Source of the DNA: Pycnopodia helianthoides
Taxonomy: Eukaryota; Echinodermata; Asteroidea; Forcipulatida; Asteriidae
Assembly (NCBI GenBank): GCA_032158295.1
Contig: CM063250.1
Span: 1,185,501-1,249,500, forward strand
Direction of reading: 5' to 3'
Length of the DNA stretch: 64,000 nt
The notes under the pieces were generated by a model that saw only the letters and a program-made list of their open reading frames with translations, was not told where the DNA came from and did no database searches. Shown here piece by piece: positions 14,058 through 26,160 of this stretch; the first letter of the stretch is position 1; every line of letters begins with the position of its first letter. Made by a program: the position numbers and the translations under genes.

Positions 14058-14117
14058 GTGAATTAACTTTCCCCTGTTAAAAAAAGAAGGGGTTTTACTT
14101 GACTTTGTTTTTATAAG

Positions 14118-14207
14118 GGGGTGCATGTGGGGGTTGGATGTGGGGAACGGGTGTGGGGGTTGGATGTGGGGAGGGATGTGGGGGAGGGATGTGGGAGGGG
14201 GAGGGGG
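14118..14207 (+). repeat. G-rich tandem repeat, potential G-quadruplex
   Basis: Units of the type GGATGTGGGGG repeat about seven times with runs of three or more Gs, giving many overlapping G4 patterns on the plus strand. Confidence 0.7.
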
Positions 14208-14217
14208 CTACATCACT

Positions 14218-14347
14218 GATCAGGTTCAAATGTCATGGCTCTGCCACACAATTCTTTGCTTACAGTGCCTTGTAAAGTACATACATGTAACTCTATGGGC
14301 TGTAAGCACAGAATTACGCGGTAAGCAGAACCAAGAAATTGGACACT
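14218..14347. repeat. Short foldback MITE, relative of the one at 13919
   Basis: CTTTGCTTACAGTG and CGGTAAGCAGAACC match the inner ends of the 13919 copy. The G-rich array sits between the two copies. Confidence 0.6.
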
Positions 14348-14939
14348 AATGAAGGAGCATGTCATAACATTTTTTTTGACACTACAAGTATAACTTTATG
14401 TACAACCTGAATTGTTTATTCTTCTGAGCTGAACGTTTACTTGTGTACCGAAGTATGACTCACCAGGCTGTGAGCCAACAGCAGGCACAAACACATGAAG
14501 GGAAAACGTAGGAGGGAGACGGGGGCAGGGCTAGTATCCCTTGCGGTTAAAAGCAAACTCCTGGTTTCTGAAAGTCTAGAAACTACCAAAGAACAGCCGG
14601 AGGAAACCAACACCAGAAATATTGAAAGTTTATAACTGAGGGGGGGGGGGGGGGGCGGGGGAAAGGTTAAGAGACTCCTTAAGGAATTGAAATACGTGTA
14701 TTCTTACAGTGGGTTCAGGACTGTGGTGACTGGTGATAGGGAAATGACTGAAGTCTGTTTAGAATCAAACTCTTGACAAAAAAGTATTTCCACACTACGG
14801 TATCTTTTCCAAAACTTACAACGTTACTGTAGGGGAAGCCAGGACCTTCTGATGATTTTGACATGTAAGGGAAACTAGGGCAATAAAATTATCACAATCT
14901 ACTGATTCAAAGCAGTCTGCGTGTAGGCCTATTTCTCCT

Positions 14940-15060
14940 TCCCCAACCCCAATCCTGAAGGGAAAGAATGGTACCTAGGGGTCATGGGTTTGAATCCCAC
15001 CCAAGTAGTAAACATGTACCTGTGGATTTTATCCCACAGTACTCTGGAAATTATAATAAA
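14940..15060 (+). repeat. tRNA-derived SINE fragment, family C
   Basis: GTCATGGGTTTGAATCCCAC is a B-box-containing segment shared with the SINEs at 35476 and 35780. It is followed by CCCACAGTACTC-type body sequence. Confidence 0.6.
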
Positions 15061-15089
15061 ATAAGAAGAAACAAATTAATTTTTTCTAT

Positions 15090-15458
15090 TTAAAGGAACA
15101 TTACAGAAGTGGTAAGTAAAATTTTCTCGAAGATCACAGATTTACATAAAACTTAAACGGTCTAATGATGATGATAGTAGAAAACATCCCTAGAAATATT
15201 TCTGGCTGAAATGCCATATTTGATGAGAAATAAATCAAACTAATTTCCGATTGGAGTTTATCGCTCATGAGCGTTTTATTCATGCATTGTATAACACATG
15301 CAAATTTGTAAACGGTTTTGCACTATTTTCTCGTGACCCAGATGGCCGATCGATCTCAAACTTCTACAGGTTTGTCAGTTTATGTTAATGGTGGATTATA
15401 TAAAGTGCTTACAGCAACTGTTTTGTTAGCAAAAACCAATTCTGTAATGTTCCTTTAA
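15090..15458 (+). mobile_element. TTAA-flanked MITE, sister family
   Basis: The ends are AGGAACATTACAGAAGTGG and CCAATTCTGTAATGTTCCT. The interior shares CACTATTTTCTCGTGACC and CAGGTTTGT with family 1, and a central inverted repeat ATCGCTCATGAGCG takes the place of the family 1 hairpin. Confidence 0.75.
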
Positions 15459-15798
15459 ACACTTGATAGAGTGCTCTAAAATGCATGCAGAGGAAAACCC
15501 TAACTCCCTAGAGTGATTGACTAGGATCCTTCATCACTCTGTTACAAAATCCAACATCATATGATAACTCAGTACTCAAACTATTGTAATCTTGATCACG
15601 GTGGTACAGCATGCCTGCCTGATCCCATGTAAAGCTTAATAATTAGTACAAGCTCAGCCCAACCTAATCAAACAAAGCATGTAGTTGGATTAATGGTGGC
15701 TAAATATATGCGGTCTTCACTACTCATTTGAAGTCACACAACAAATAATGTGGATCCTTACTCTGTAAATGTGTGTTTTATAGCGTGCTCAGTGTACA

Positions 15799-16187
15799 CT
15801 TTACAGGCATAATATGCCTTTGGTTTTTGGAACTGTTCGATTGTTTTAATCCTAAGGAAATGTAGATATGTACAATAAAACTAACCTGTGGAAATTTCAT
15901 TTAAAAGGGTGGTAGCGTTTTTGAGATATCGGCAAAAATGTGGAGCGATTATGTCCACAAGGGAATTATAATCCCTAATTGGAATACACAATGTAAGAAA
16001 CGTTGCTGCATGAAACGTTTCTCAGATTGAAATTTTTTAGAATCTCTCTCTCTAAAACCACATGTACAGAAGGGAATCTTTTCTTAAAATGTTCTACATT
16101 ATCAACAGCTGCAGTGCTTCTTACAAAGTAAGTTTTTAGGGTCATTAATTTTCGGAGTAATTACCAAAGGTATACCCTCCCTTTAAA
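15799..16187 (+). mobile_element. MITE family 2, copy 1
   Basis: The terminal inverted repeats are TTTACAGGCATAATATGCC and the reverse of GGTATACCCTCCCTTTAAA. Internal landmarks are TATCAACAGCTGCAGTGCTT and TTTTTGAGATATCG. It shares these with 31855-32190. Confidence 0.7.
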
Positions 16188-17843
16188 TAATATGCACAAC
16201 ACTTGGATCTGGGAACTGTTTCACAATAAACCATTCCCTGACTACATAATACACTGAGTAAGAAGAACACAGTGAGTCAGCCTACTGTACATGATGTATG
16301 ACCACGATCATGACATGACCAACCCCTATCTCATGAATAACTCAAGTCTATCAATCCCATTTGGGATACTGAGCTCACATATGGTACATCTACTCCATCC
16401 ATCCTCTATGCTTCAGTGCAACTTTGGTAGCAGCAGTCCCAACATTGGATCATTTATCACTATCCATAAATTCATATTTTTGTGGTGCTCTTTTTTTATA
16501 AAGATATACTCTAAAGCTCTACAAGTATATAAATTTTGTGACTGTAAGAAAATAAATTTGTGGGTTTTTTCATTAAGCTTTCTGAGTAACAGTTACCATT
16601 CTCTGAATGTCATCGTTTTTGCTTTTTCATAATTATAAATAAATCCAACCGCAAGGCAAGGTGAATGCACAGGGCTCACCCTTACATTGTCTAGTAAAAA
16701 CTACCATGGGCTAATAAACACCACTTCTCAATTTGCCCTGTGGGCTTCTAAAAATTGTGCGACCTTTATATACATGTACATGTACTTGTTTATAATGCTC
16801 AATATTTCTTCCTTTTCATATGTGAACAATACATTTTAAAAATGTGTTTTGGGGTTTTGTTTGTGGGTAAATGTAACTTCAATTGACCATTAAACTCTTT
16901 GTGATCGCTACCATTAATACGTCAGAAAAATACATTTATGATAATACATGTTTAAAATTTGGACTACTAAAACTTCATGGGGACAAGTAAAATGCACTGT
17001 TTACTAGCCCGGTCGGCTGAAGGGCAAGGCCTGATAGTTATAAAATCTTTCATATTTATTAGTTTAAAAGTGTTCATGTTAATGTGACACACACGCACAA
17101 TTGAAGATGTAAGCCCTTTTAACTGTAAACTTGTTTACAGGTGTTTCAGGATAAATTCCTTAAGGACTTCATGATTACTCCATCAGCATCAAATTGAAGA
17201 AGGATCGACTGTAAGATCCAGACTGTAAGACTGTAAGATCTCCTAGGGCACCCCCCCCCCTCCCGCCATTCTCCACCTCCTGCCAAGATATCATTACAGT
17301 GTGGCTAGATCCTCCCCTTCTTCATGATGTGCCAAACCAGACATTGTAACAGACAGGCTTCCTCACTCCCATACCTTCAGTCTTTCCCAAGATGTTTAAA
17401 ATAAAGTAGGCATTTAGCTTTCATTTCCTCTTGTTTAGTCTGTCAAGTCTGACTTGCTCGTACACCGTTTGACATTTGCTATAATGTCATCTGATGATGT
17501 CTGCGCATAACTTTTGCAAATCATAGATTTGATCTGATGCACTGTCCATTCACTCATAGAGTGGCACAAATTTTCAATTAATTCTATCATCACATTTGCC
17601 TCTGCACAGAGAGTCAGGATGATTTTTTCCCTGAGTGGTTTTTCATTCTCTACTTGGTTGCCAAGGTCTAACTCACTATTAATTCAATTCTGCTCAATTC
17701 AACAATTGATTTAATATTGACAGAAATTAAATCCAACCCAAAGCCAGAGAACTTTCAATCTTGCATACAACTCTCTTGATGCATGCACTGTACATGTACC
17801 TCTCTCATGTTCATGGCCATCTATTGATCCCTTGCCTATCCTG

Positions 17844-17897
17844 TCCGCCATTTTGGGAGTCAAATGTACACAAAGGAATTGACTCCCAAATGGCGGA
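17844..17897. repeat. Inverted repeat with YY1-like arms
   Basis: The arms TCCGCCATTTTGGGAGTCAA and TTGACTCCCAAATGGCGGA are separated by about 15 bp. Each arm holds a CCGCCATTT/AAATGGCGG core. Confidence 0.75.
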
Positions 17898-18629
17898 AAT
17901 GGTAGACGCGCATAATGCAGAGCTGCGTTCCACGTTGTGCAAAGAGTCAATACAAAGAGAAGGTTCACAAACGTGTAAAATAAACATCATTAAAACACTG
18001 ACCACCCCTAACCCATCAAAATCCAACAGCATGTTTCGTTTGAATCTGTTGGACTGTGGACTGCAGTTAGTAAACTGATTAAGCTTTACATGGGATTAGG
18101 AATACATGTACCATCATAATCAGAGTCCAACAGTTTGAGAAAGTTACCACATGGAGTTTGATTTTGAAAGAAAAGGAGATACATGTAGTGTTGAAAAAGC
18201 TCATTGAGGGACTTGTTGAAATAAAAAACAACTCTGTTTTATCTACCTGCTAATCTGAAAGTATTGCATGACAATTTTATTATTATTTTTATGTTATCAA
18301 AACTTAGGGGAACTTATCACGAGTGATGTACATATATCACTAGGCATGTTGGCTTCTTACCAATTTCTGAAACAACACACTTCTTAACAGCTCAATGAAA
18401 ATTGGCTAATGTGGTGTAAAAGATGAGACAGATAACAGTTGGCCAGTTGTATACAGATCCAACTTGATAGAACTACAAAAAAGGAAACTGCCATGGACAA
18501 GTAGTGATTTTCAGTTTTCGGTTGAAACATAAAATCTAGAAAAAGACTAGCTGACTCGCTGAAAAATTGCTTGCATGTTTCTTTAAAAAAACCATGTCAG
18601 TGTAAAAAGAAATATCAAGTAATAAACTA

Positions 18630-18790
18630 CAAGGGAAACTGACTACGTACATGTAACTTTGACAACAATATTTAGGGTGACCAGTAATTTTGTTTGACTA
18701 GAACAGGATTTGAACCTGTGACCTCTGGATTAATGTGCCTCTACAAACTGACTTAGACATCTAGACACACAATTACGGTTGTCTGTCTGT
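18630..18790 (-). repeat. tRNA-derived SINE, family B
   Basis: The minus strand shows ATCCAGAGGTCACAGGTTC, an anticodon-loop-to-B-box segment as in the SINE at 52760. AGGGAAACTGAC matches the same body. Confidence 0.55.
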
Positions 18791-19195
18791 TTGTCTGGTT
18801 CCTGGTTCCTGATTAATCTCTCAATGTTCCCACATTACACCCTGTCTACTTCTGAATCATCAGCATGTTATTTGTAAACAAAGCCTTAGCCGGTAAACTT
18901 TAAACACCGAAAAAACTGACAAATCCCGGGAAAAATAATGGGACAATTAGTTGGTATCATCAGTCCAGAGTGGCACCAGAGAGATTGTATTTGGTGCTGG
19001 GATAGTTGAATCGAGCCTGTAGGCAGCTAGCCTTTCCTTTCACATTTGGGAATTTTAAATTGAAAAGTCTAATTTTAAAAAAAAACCTCTAAATTATTTG
19101 GAATTGATGTCAGCTGTGAAGCCTCACTGTACATATTTATTGCCTTTACCACATGTAAAAGTGCATTACCCTTTAACATAATGTGATATATTTAT

Positions 19196-19335
19196 ACTGT
19201 GCAGGTCTCGCGCTCATTTGAGCATTGGGACCCGTTAAAATGCATGAGTTTGTTTCCTTTACGCGTTAAAGCAATGAACGTGGGACCAAAGTGGTCCAAA
19301 AATGTTTGAATATGCATGAGACTTGCACGGTCTAT
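19196..19335. repeat. Weak foldback element
   Basis: ACTGTGCAGGTCTC at the left and GAGACTTGCACGGT at the right are imperfect inverted repeats, and GGGACCC and GGGACCA occur inside. Confidence 0.45.
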
Positions 19336-20763
19336 AGGTACAGATTATTACTGTCCTGCATGTATCTTTAAGCCATTATTATTCAATCATGAATCATGGC
19401 ACAAACAGACACCCAAACATCCAACTTGATTCAAGGGAAAGGATTGTATAAACTTCTTTGTGTTTGACCCAAGAAATAGTTCCAAAGCATTGTTAGTGTT
19501 ACCACACAACCTTCTTCAGATCTTCAGTTTTTGCCATCAACACCTGAGCAGCTGAATTCTTAAGGCTGACAGCTTCAAGTTCATTAGAGCCTGAGCACCA
19601 AGGGACAAGGCCCTGACAGATGACCGGAATGGACTGCCAGCCCAGGGTGTGAACTGGTCAGACTAAGATCCTCAATAGGGGTAATGGGGAAGCCCCTCTA
19701 ATTTACATTGCAAAGAGGGGAGTGTTAGCCAGAAATTGGTTAAAGTTGGTTACAAAATTGCTGCAAATTCAAAGAGGGGCATCTAATTTGCTCTCTTACA
19801 ATAGTTTTACATGTCTGTAAATGGAAGCTAAAGTAGAATGCCCAAGCTCAGACCAGGGTGTCCAAAAGTCACCCAGATGCCCCCATAAGCCTAATACCAT
19901 AGGGGTGTTCTGGGCTAAAGGTTTCCTCAATGTCTCTCTGCGAGGTCATTTCAGGTGTTGTCTGACCTCCTGGAATTACATCACGCCTATTTTCATCAAA
20001 GTGAATAATTGATGGAGTATTAATTTTTGTATGACTTCCGTCTTCAGAAGCATTGAGGGAAAGACTTTTGATTCCTATGAAATCATCTAAAGTTAAAAGT
20101 CCAACAATGGTACAATAGACGGGTAACAACAGTACGTATCTGTGTGTGCAACCCCATTCACATCGGCTGTACAAATTCCCCCTTTCAATCAGCAACACTT
20201 GACATAATACAAATCAGAACGCAAGTAAACTGGTCAAAATACTCCACAACGGGTTAACTTCAATTGTGCTCAAAAGTACAGAAGGCCATTGCAATGTTGT
20301 GCTTGAGCAACTTCTCATTCATTGGCTGGAGCAATCCTGAGGGAAAGGTTTTTTAAGCTCAAGTCAGTTGCCAATCAAACTGCCGATTGGACAGGAGACC
20401 ACAGTTTGGGTCACTAAAAACCCTGGAACTTTACTGGGGGACAATGAGGTTTTGTGCCCCTGCTAATAATGATTGCATTACATGTGACTCATGACATGGA
20501 TTTTCCAGCAGTAACATGTATGTCTGCATATGTTACATGTACATGTACATGTATGCATGTACATGTACTGTATGTCTGCAGAAAGTGTACACAGCTCTAT
20601 ATGGAAGAAAACAAAATTATTACTTTCTATGCAGATGATGATGATGTTGTATTCTTTGTCAATCTCTTAGAATACGATTGTTATCAATTTTTGTTTAGCA
20701 TCAATTCACACAAATTGTGCAAGGATAGGATCCATCAAAAGTGAAAAAATTCACTAAACTGCT

Positions 20764-21010
20764 CCAATAGTGTGTTTGTTTTTCTAATACACTATTGGTT
20801 ATCAATTGGTAAATTGGTTATCAATTGGTAATTGATTATCAATTGGTAAATTGATTATCAATTGGTAAATTGATTACAATGTAAATTGATTATCCATTGG
20901 TAAATTGATTATCCATTGGTAAATTGATTATCAATTGGTAAATTGATTATCAATTGGTAAATTGATTATCAATTGGCAAATTGATTATCAATCGGTAAAT
21001 TGATTATCAA
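20764..21010. repeat. Tandem array of 19-bp hairpin units
   Basis: About eleven units of the type ATTGGTAAATTGATTATCA. Read one base-phase over, each unit contains ATCAATT-GGTA-AATTGAT, an inverted repeat. The left border is another stem, CCAATAGTGT (20764-20773) with ACACTATTGG (20789-20798). Confidence 0.85.
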
Positions 21011-22015
21011 ACAATGCAATATTGTGTATAGCAACAAAAAATGGATCTTGTTGGTCATCATTCCATTTTGGTTTACTTGTCCGTGCGAACCCTAATGAAC
21101 ATTAATGCACAACTCCTTTCCCTACTGCAAATTTGGAGCGGAGAATATTTTTCGGCACAAAGAAGCCCCTGAACAATTCCATGTGAGGCACATAGTGTGT
21201 ACGGTGAATGGCCAAGAGCCACAATTTGATAAGTTGGCTGATTGTAACAATGACCTTTTTAAAATGAGGTTCACGGCGCCGAAGTGTGTAGTGGAGAGGA
21301 GGGGGGGGGGCGGGCGGTAGCAATCATTGAAACTCAATCTCGCTGAACAGCCAATCCACCCTAAGGCATTTATCATACAAAACGCCATCAGGCTCCCGCG
21401 GCATCCCAATCTTATAGAATTCCTCCTCCGCCCCTTTGGTCCATTTCCCCCCCAGAGGAGATGGTCCCAAGCTGGGTAATTATTAAGGCAGTAATGTTGA
21501 AGACTTGGCAGTGTCGCTAGACTGCTGTGGGACATTGGGGGAGTCAAATGAGTGCTGAAGTGCTTTGTCATACATGTAGATCAGTCAGAGTTTGGCAACG
21601 AGTGAGTGAGACTGAGAGCAAGCAGTAGTCGGTGACCATGGATGGGTTTCATTTAACTCTCAATGCATTCTTAACTGAAATGTGTACACAAGATTTCAAC
21701 TAGTTCAAACTTTCTAAGTGTATACAATGAACATGTAGACCAATCCGTTTCAGGTCAATTTCATAATGCTGTGCCGCCATTTCTGCAGGACACTTTTACT
21801 CTCAGGTACGAGTAGCACGCTCGGTGTAACTTGTGTCACATTGGCGCTTTGTGTAGTTTGCATCAACATCATTGGTTGAATATGCCTGTGAAGCGTTTAT
21901 AAAGAAAATGAACCTTGGGCGTATTTGTGTCCCGATAAGGGTGGAAAACACAAGTACAGGTTATTCATAATGGATTAGTCTACAGGCCTTGAGTAAAAAA
22001 ATTACAAAAACTTTG

Positions 22016-22285
22016 GCCATGTCAGCGTTCTCCCTTAACAGTGGTCCGCTGGGGACCAGTCAAAATAATGTCCGAGTGGTCCAGCCAGCTAGTTTATTGC
22101 ATCCAACTGCTACATGTAAACCACTGCCAGGTTTCAAACTGAGGTGCCATACAAAATGACAGTGTTGAAAGAAAACCATAAAAGTGAAAAGGTCAGTGAA
22201 AAAGGCCAGTGAAAAAGGCTAGTGGACTATTGAAATGACAAAATAACTGGTCCTGTTGTCCAGCCATTGAAAAAGTTACATGTAC
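22016..22285. repeat. Interspersed repeat with GGTCCGCTGG end, copy 1
   Basis: GTGGTCCGCTGGGGACCAGT occurs at the left and CTGGTCCTGTTGTCCAGCC near the right. The reverse form recurs at 32187-32372. Confidence 0.55.
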
Positions 22286-22738
22286 AAGGCAAACCTTGCA
22301 TGTGCATACAGACATCATTGTATCAACTAAGCGTTCACTATTGTCCATGACGATTGAAAATATGAGGACCCTGGACAAGAATGCTTGGCCATATGTGGGA
22401 ATCTGCCTCATATACTGTTTTGACATTTATCATAAACTATTACAAACAAATTCTTCTCCTTTGCCCGATGACCTCACAGGAAAACAAACAATCTTATCAG
22501 AGGATTCCTGAGTGTCTGCTCTGTGAACAGAGTACTTCTCTGTGAGTTTGGAGATAAAAATATCTGAGGATCCAAGAAATGTAATCAAAGTGTACATAAA
22601 CTACGACGTACACATTTGTGAATGCAAGTTACATGTAGTTTACGATTCATTGTACACCAGAAAATGGAATACGATGTACCTGGGAGAATTTTGTAGAATG
22701 CAAAGTTTAATCACCATACCAATGGGAGCTTTTTGGTG

Positions 22739-22862
22739 CGCTAGGTGGCAGCAGACTTACTAGGTACATGTAAATCCATTGTTCTCGGAAAATATGCGCA
22801 TGCTCAGAACTACGTAACAATAGAAATTTCCCTAGTACATGTAAGTCTGCTGCCACCTAGCG
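22739..22862. repeat. Inverted-repeat element with CTCF-like ends, copy 2
   Basis: The left end CGCTAGGTGGCAGCAGACTT and the right end, its exact reverse complement, continue inward through GTACATGTAA-type bases. CGCTAGGTGGCAGCA fits the CTCF core, so each end carries one motif in opposite orientation, about 100 bp apart. Confidence 0.85.
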
Positions 22863-23163
22863 TTCGAAAAGTCCCCCATTACCGTATGTTCAACACACAC
22901 AGTACATGTACCCTATTTTTGTTATATATTTCTATTAAAAACAAAAGCCACTACCGATACAATGTACATTCCCCACCCCCCCCCCCCCCCCGACATGTAC
23001 AAACCCAAGGGTTTGCTGATTTTTTGAGACAAAACAAAAGGGGGTGGGGATAATCTTTCTTGTTGACTATTTGTAATCTACTTTTAAAGTACCAAATTCA
23101 ATTTTTTGTGTTCCTGTACTTATTAACTTATACTTGATTGAAATGTACATTTCACCTTTTTTT

Positions 23164-23222
23164 TGAGGGAGGGGGAGGGGGGTGGGGGGTTGGGGTGGTT
23201 TGGGGGTTGGGGTGGGATGGGA
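23164..23222 (+). repeat. G-rich tract, potential G-quadruplex
   Basis: Runs of three to six Gs are separated by one or two bases over almost 60 bp. Confidence 0.65.
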
Positions 23223-23754
23223 GGTAGTTTATCCTCTCCACACTGTAGTAGACTAAGTATGTAGACATCAGGTAACCTTTAACAACTAATTAAATAAACT
23301 GTTGATCGAGTTGTGACCAATGTTGTACCAGTCCTCTAACCTTAGTTAATGTTATCTAAATTGTCAGGGAACCCATGCATTGGGTAAGGGAAGGAATAGA
23401 GGAAGGATAATTGACTTCATTATGAATGTCTAAAGTTTAATTTAAACTTGTGATAAGTTGATCTAGTAATTATGATGTTGTACCAGTGCCGTACCTTCTC
23501 GTTAATTTGGCAATCTGATAGTTAGTGTGTACTGAACATTATTGTACTTTCCCTTTAAATTAAGACTCTCCCTGATTAGTGTGATTACTGATGACTCACT
23601 GACAGAGGAGAAAAGCCAGATCATTTCTTCATTTCAAGACTGTGGGGAGGAGGAACATGTGGGCGAGGGAGGGATTTGGAGGAGAGGATTGGAGAGGAAG
23701 ATGTGGGCTCATTGTACATGCGGGGGAGGGGATTTTTGGCAGTTGGTGTCTAGT

Positions 23755-24065
23755 AAAGAGAGAACCTCTCACCAGGATTTTCAAAACTGGGGGACATTCT
23801 GGACCCAAATTTTGCAAGGTTGGCCAAGCAGGCTGAATTGAAACAAGATCCTTGAGCATGATGTTTTAATGTTTATGCAATCTGGAACATTTCAAACAGT
23901 TCTATTTATGATTTTTGTGAAATTTGATCTTAATTCCATAATTTTTAATATTTTTGTGAATTGAACTGTAATTTACGCACATTGGCCATAATTTATGCCT
24001 GTGATTTGCATTTTTTTTGCCTGATGCCCTAATTTTTGCACCCATGGGGAGAACCTTGAACCAAA
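23755..24065 (-). repeat. Interspersed repeat, copy in inverse orientation to 31075
   Basis: Reading the minus strand, GGTTCTCCCCATGGGTGCAA begins a segment resembling GGGTTCTCCTCATGCATAAG at 31078. GGCCAATGTGCG matches GGCCAATACACA. Confidence 0.45.
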
Positions 24066-25818
24066 TGTGCATGAGAGGGCACTTTTGAGAACCAAGTGAC
24101 CATCAATAGAAGTCACAGTTTGTTTTGGAGTCATTATAGAGGATGGAAACACTGATGGGGTGGAAGATGCCTTCACTTCATGTCAGGGATGAGATTTGAA
24201 GAATGTGACATTCCTGAAAAAAACTTCCTGGCCTGGGTCCCTCTTATTCTAGACCAGGAACCTCCCACTTGTTACAATTCAGGAGGTTCAAATAGCTCTC
24301 GTGCATCACCAACAATTACAAAACTACACATTCAGACAAAATGTGGACTCTGTTTGTCTGACCTTTGGTGACTGCTTTACTTTTCAAGAAAATTTGAAAC
24401 TCAAGAGATTTTAAGAAAAACCTGAAATCAGTAAAAAATCCTGAGAGATCAACACACCTGTCATGTACTAAGCACCTAAGTTCTAACAACCAGTTTGGAT
24501 CTTTTCATTCATTTATGTTTGGGGTAGGTAGGGTGGTCAAGGGGTAGGGGTTAAGGGGAGGGAGGGGTTTTCCCCTCAAGTAAACAGGTGAATGTCATGG
24601 TTTAATTTCAAACACCGTTGGAGAGAACCTGATGCAAAAACCTGAACCATGGAATGCTTTGACATACAATTAGTCAATCAAACTAGTGGACTATTTGTAT
24701 GTGGTAGCATAACTCTACAGTGACCATAATGTACACTACTGCACCTTGACTGTCAACAACTTCCAAAACAAACATTCAAACAGCCTGACTCAACTGTTTA
24801 CAGTTTCACTAAAGTCAAAAATCAACTCACACCTTGCAAGTTGGTGAAACAGTATCATGCACTTGACACTTTCAACTGAACCAGATACAAAACTGTGTAC
24901 CACCATAGACTGTACACTGTACATATGTACACGTACTCATCAGAATTCATTGCCTCAATTATTCTCAATGCCTCAATGCACACACCCTCTACTATACATT
25001 AATAATAGCGTACCTACATGTACCTAATTGGTTACATGCATACATGTATGTAGGCATACACTCTATACTAGAAGAAAAATACTACATTTGAAAACAATCA
25101 TGTTGGGTTTTTTATAAGTACACATAAAAATACATGTACATGTGTAATATGTAAATATACAAGTATCACAGATAGTGACAACGAATTTACAACCATGGAG
25201 GAAAGGTCCAAGGTACATCTTTTAAATGCACACAGTATACCCAATACTTTACCCAAATACTCCCCGATTTTTATGACCTTGATTACGATTGACTGATGAC
25301 AATGAAGAAACCTAAATCTCCATTTCACTGAATGAAAAAGGGGATTCTCTTTGGAATTCTGGGAATGAAATGAACAGGTCATTGGGCGGATCAATGATTC
25401 AGGTTAGGAATACTTTGAATGCAAATCCTTTTTAAAGGTAAAACCGTGAGGACCTGTGCATTTGTAAAGTAAACAAATAAACTGCACAGGTTGTTGTGTC
25501 GTACAGTAGTACAATGTACTATGGCGCACTGTGAAACCATGAAATAAAATGAACTCATATCTGCCTATTAGCTAAGATTTCCCAAAGAACATACATGATG
25601 TACGTATAAATGTTGTTCAAGTCTACTGTACCTATGAGAAACCTAATGGATAAAGCGACAGTTTAATGTACAGTTTCTTCATACGCTTGATATTTGTAGC
25701 TGGTATGGTATCGGACGGGAGACATGACCCCAAAAGTATCACATTAAAGAGAATGACTACTTCCAACAGTTTATACATGTACAGTATGTTGGGATACAGT
25801 TTATTTACTCGTAAGGCA

Positions 25819-26160
25819 TTAAAGGCCCTGTACACTATTGGTAAGATCAAAAAACACAATGTTCACAGATTCACACATAACTTACATGATTTAAAGTAAG
25901 TAATGGTAGAAAGGGTTCCTTAAAATACTTCTGCCTAAAATGCTATCGTTTCTGAGAAACGAGTAAAACAATAGTAATTATCGCGCACGATAATTTGAAA
26001 AAACAGAAAACACATAAGATCTCTTTTCACTATTTTCTTGTGACCTCGATGACCAATTGAGCTCAAACTTTCACAGCTTTGTTTGTTCATGCATATGTTT
26101 AATCACACAAAATGTGGACACTGATTTTAAGCTGTTACCAAAAGTGTACAATACCTTTAA
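25819..26160 (+). mobile_element. TTAA-flanked MITE, family 1, copy 2
   Basis: It is collinear with the copy at 11017 over its whole length. Its centre is AATTATCG-CGCA-CGATAATT, a hairpin in the same place with a changed but still paired base. Confidence 0.8.

Noticed and set aside
19869..20198. Protein-like minus-strand frame (contains TLDDFIGIKSLSLNASEDG) as an extra neurabin exon
   Set aside because: Its only plausible acceptor enters in phase 1, but the flanking neurabin exons need phase 0, and no family match is seen.
21122..21571. 149-codon minus-strand open frame
   Set aside because: It overlaps two other long frames in a GC-richer patch, has low-complexity proline runs and no recognisable domain.
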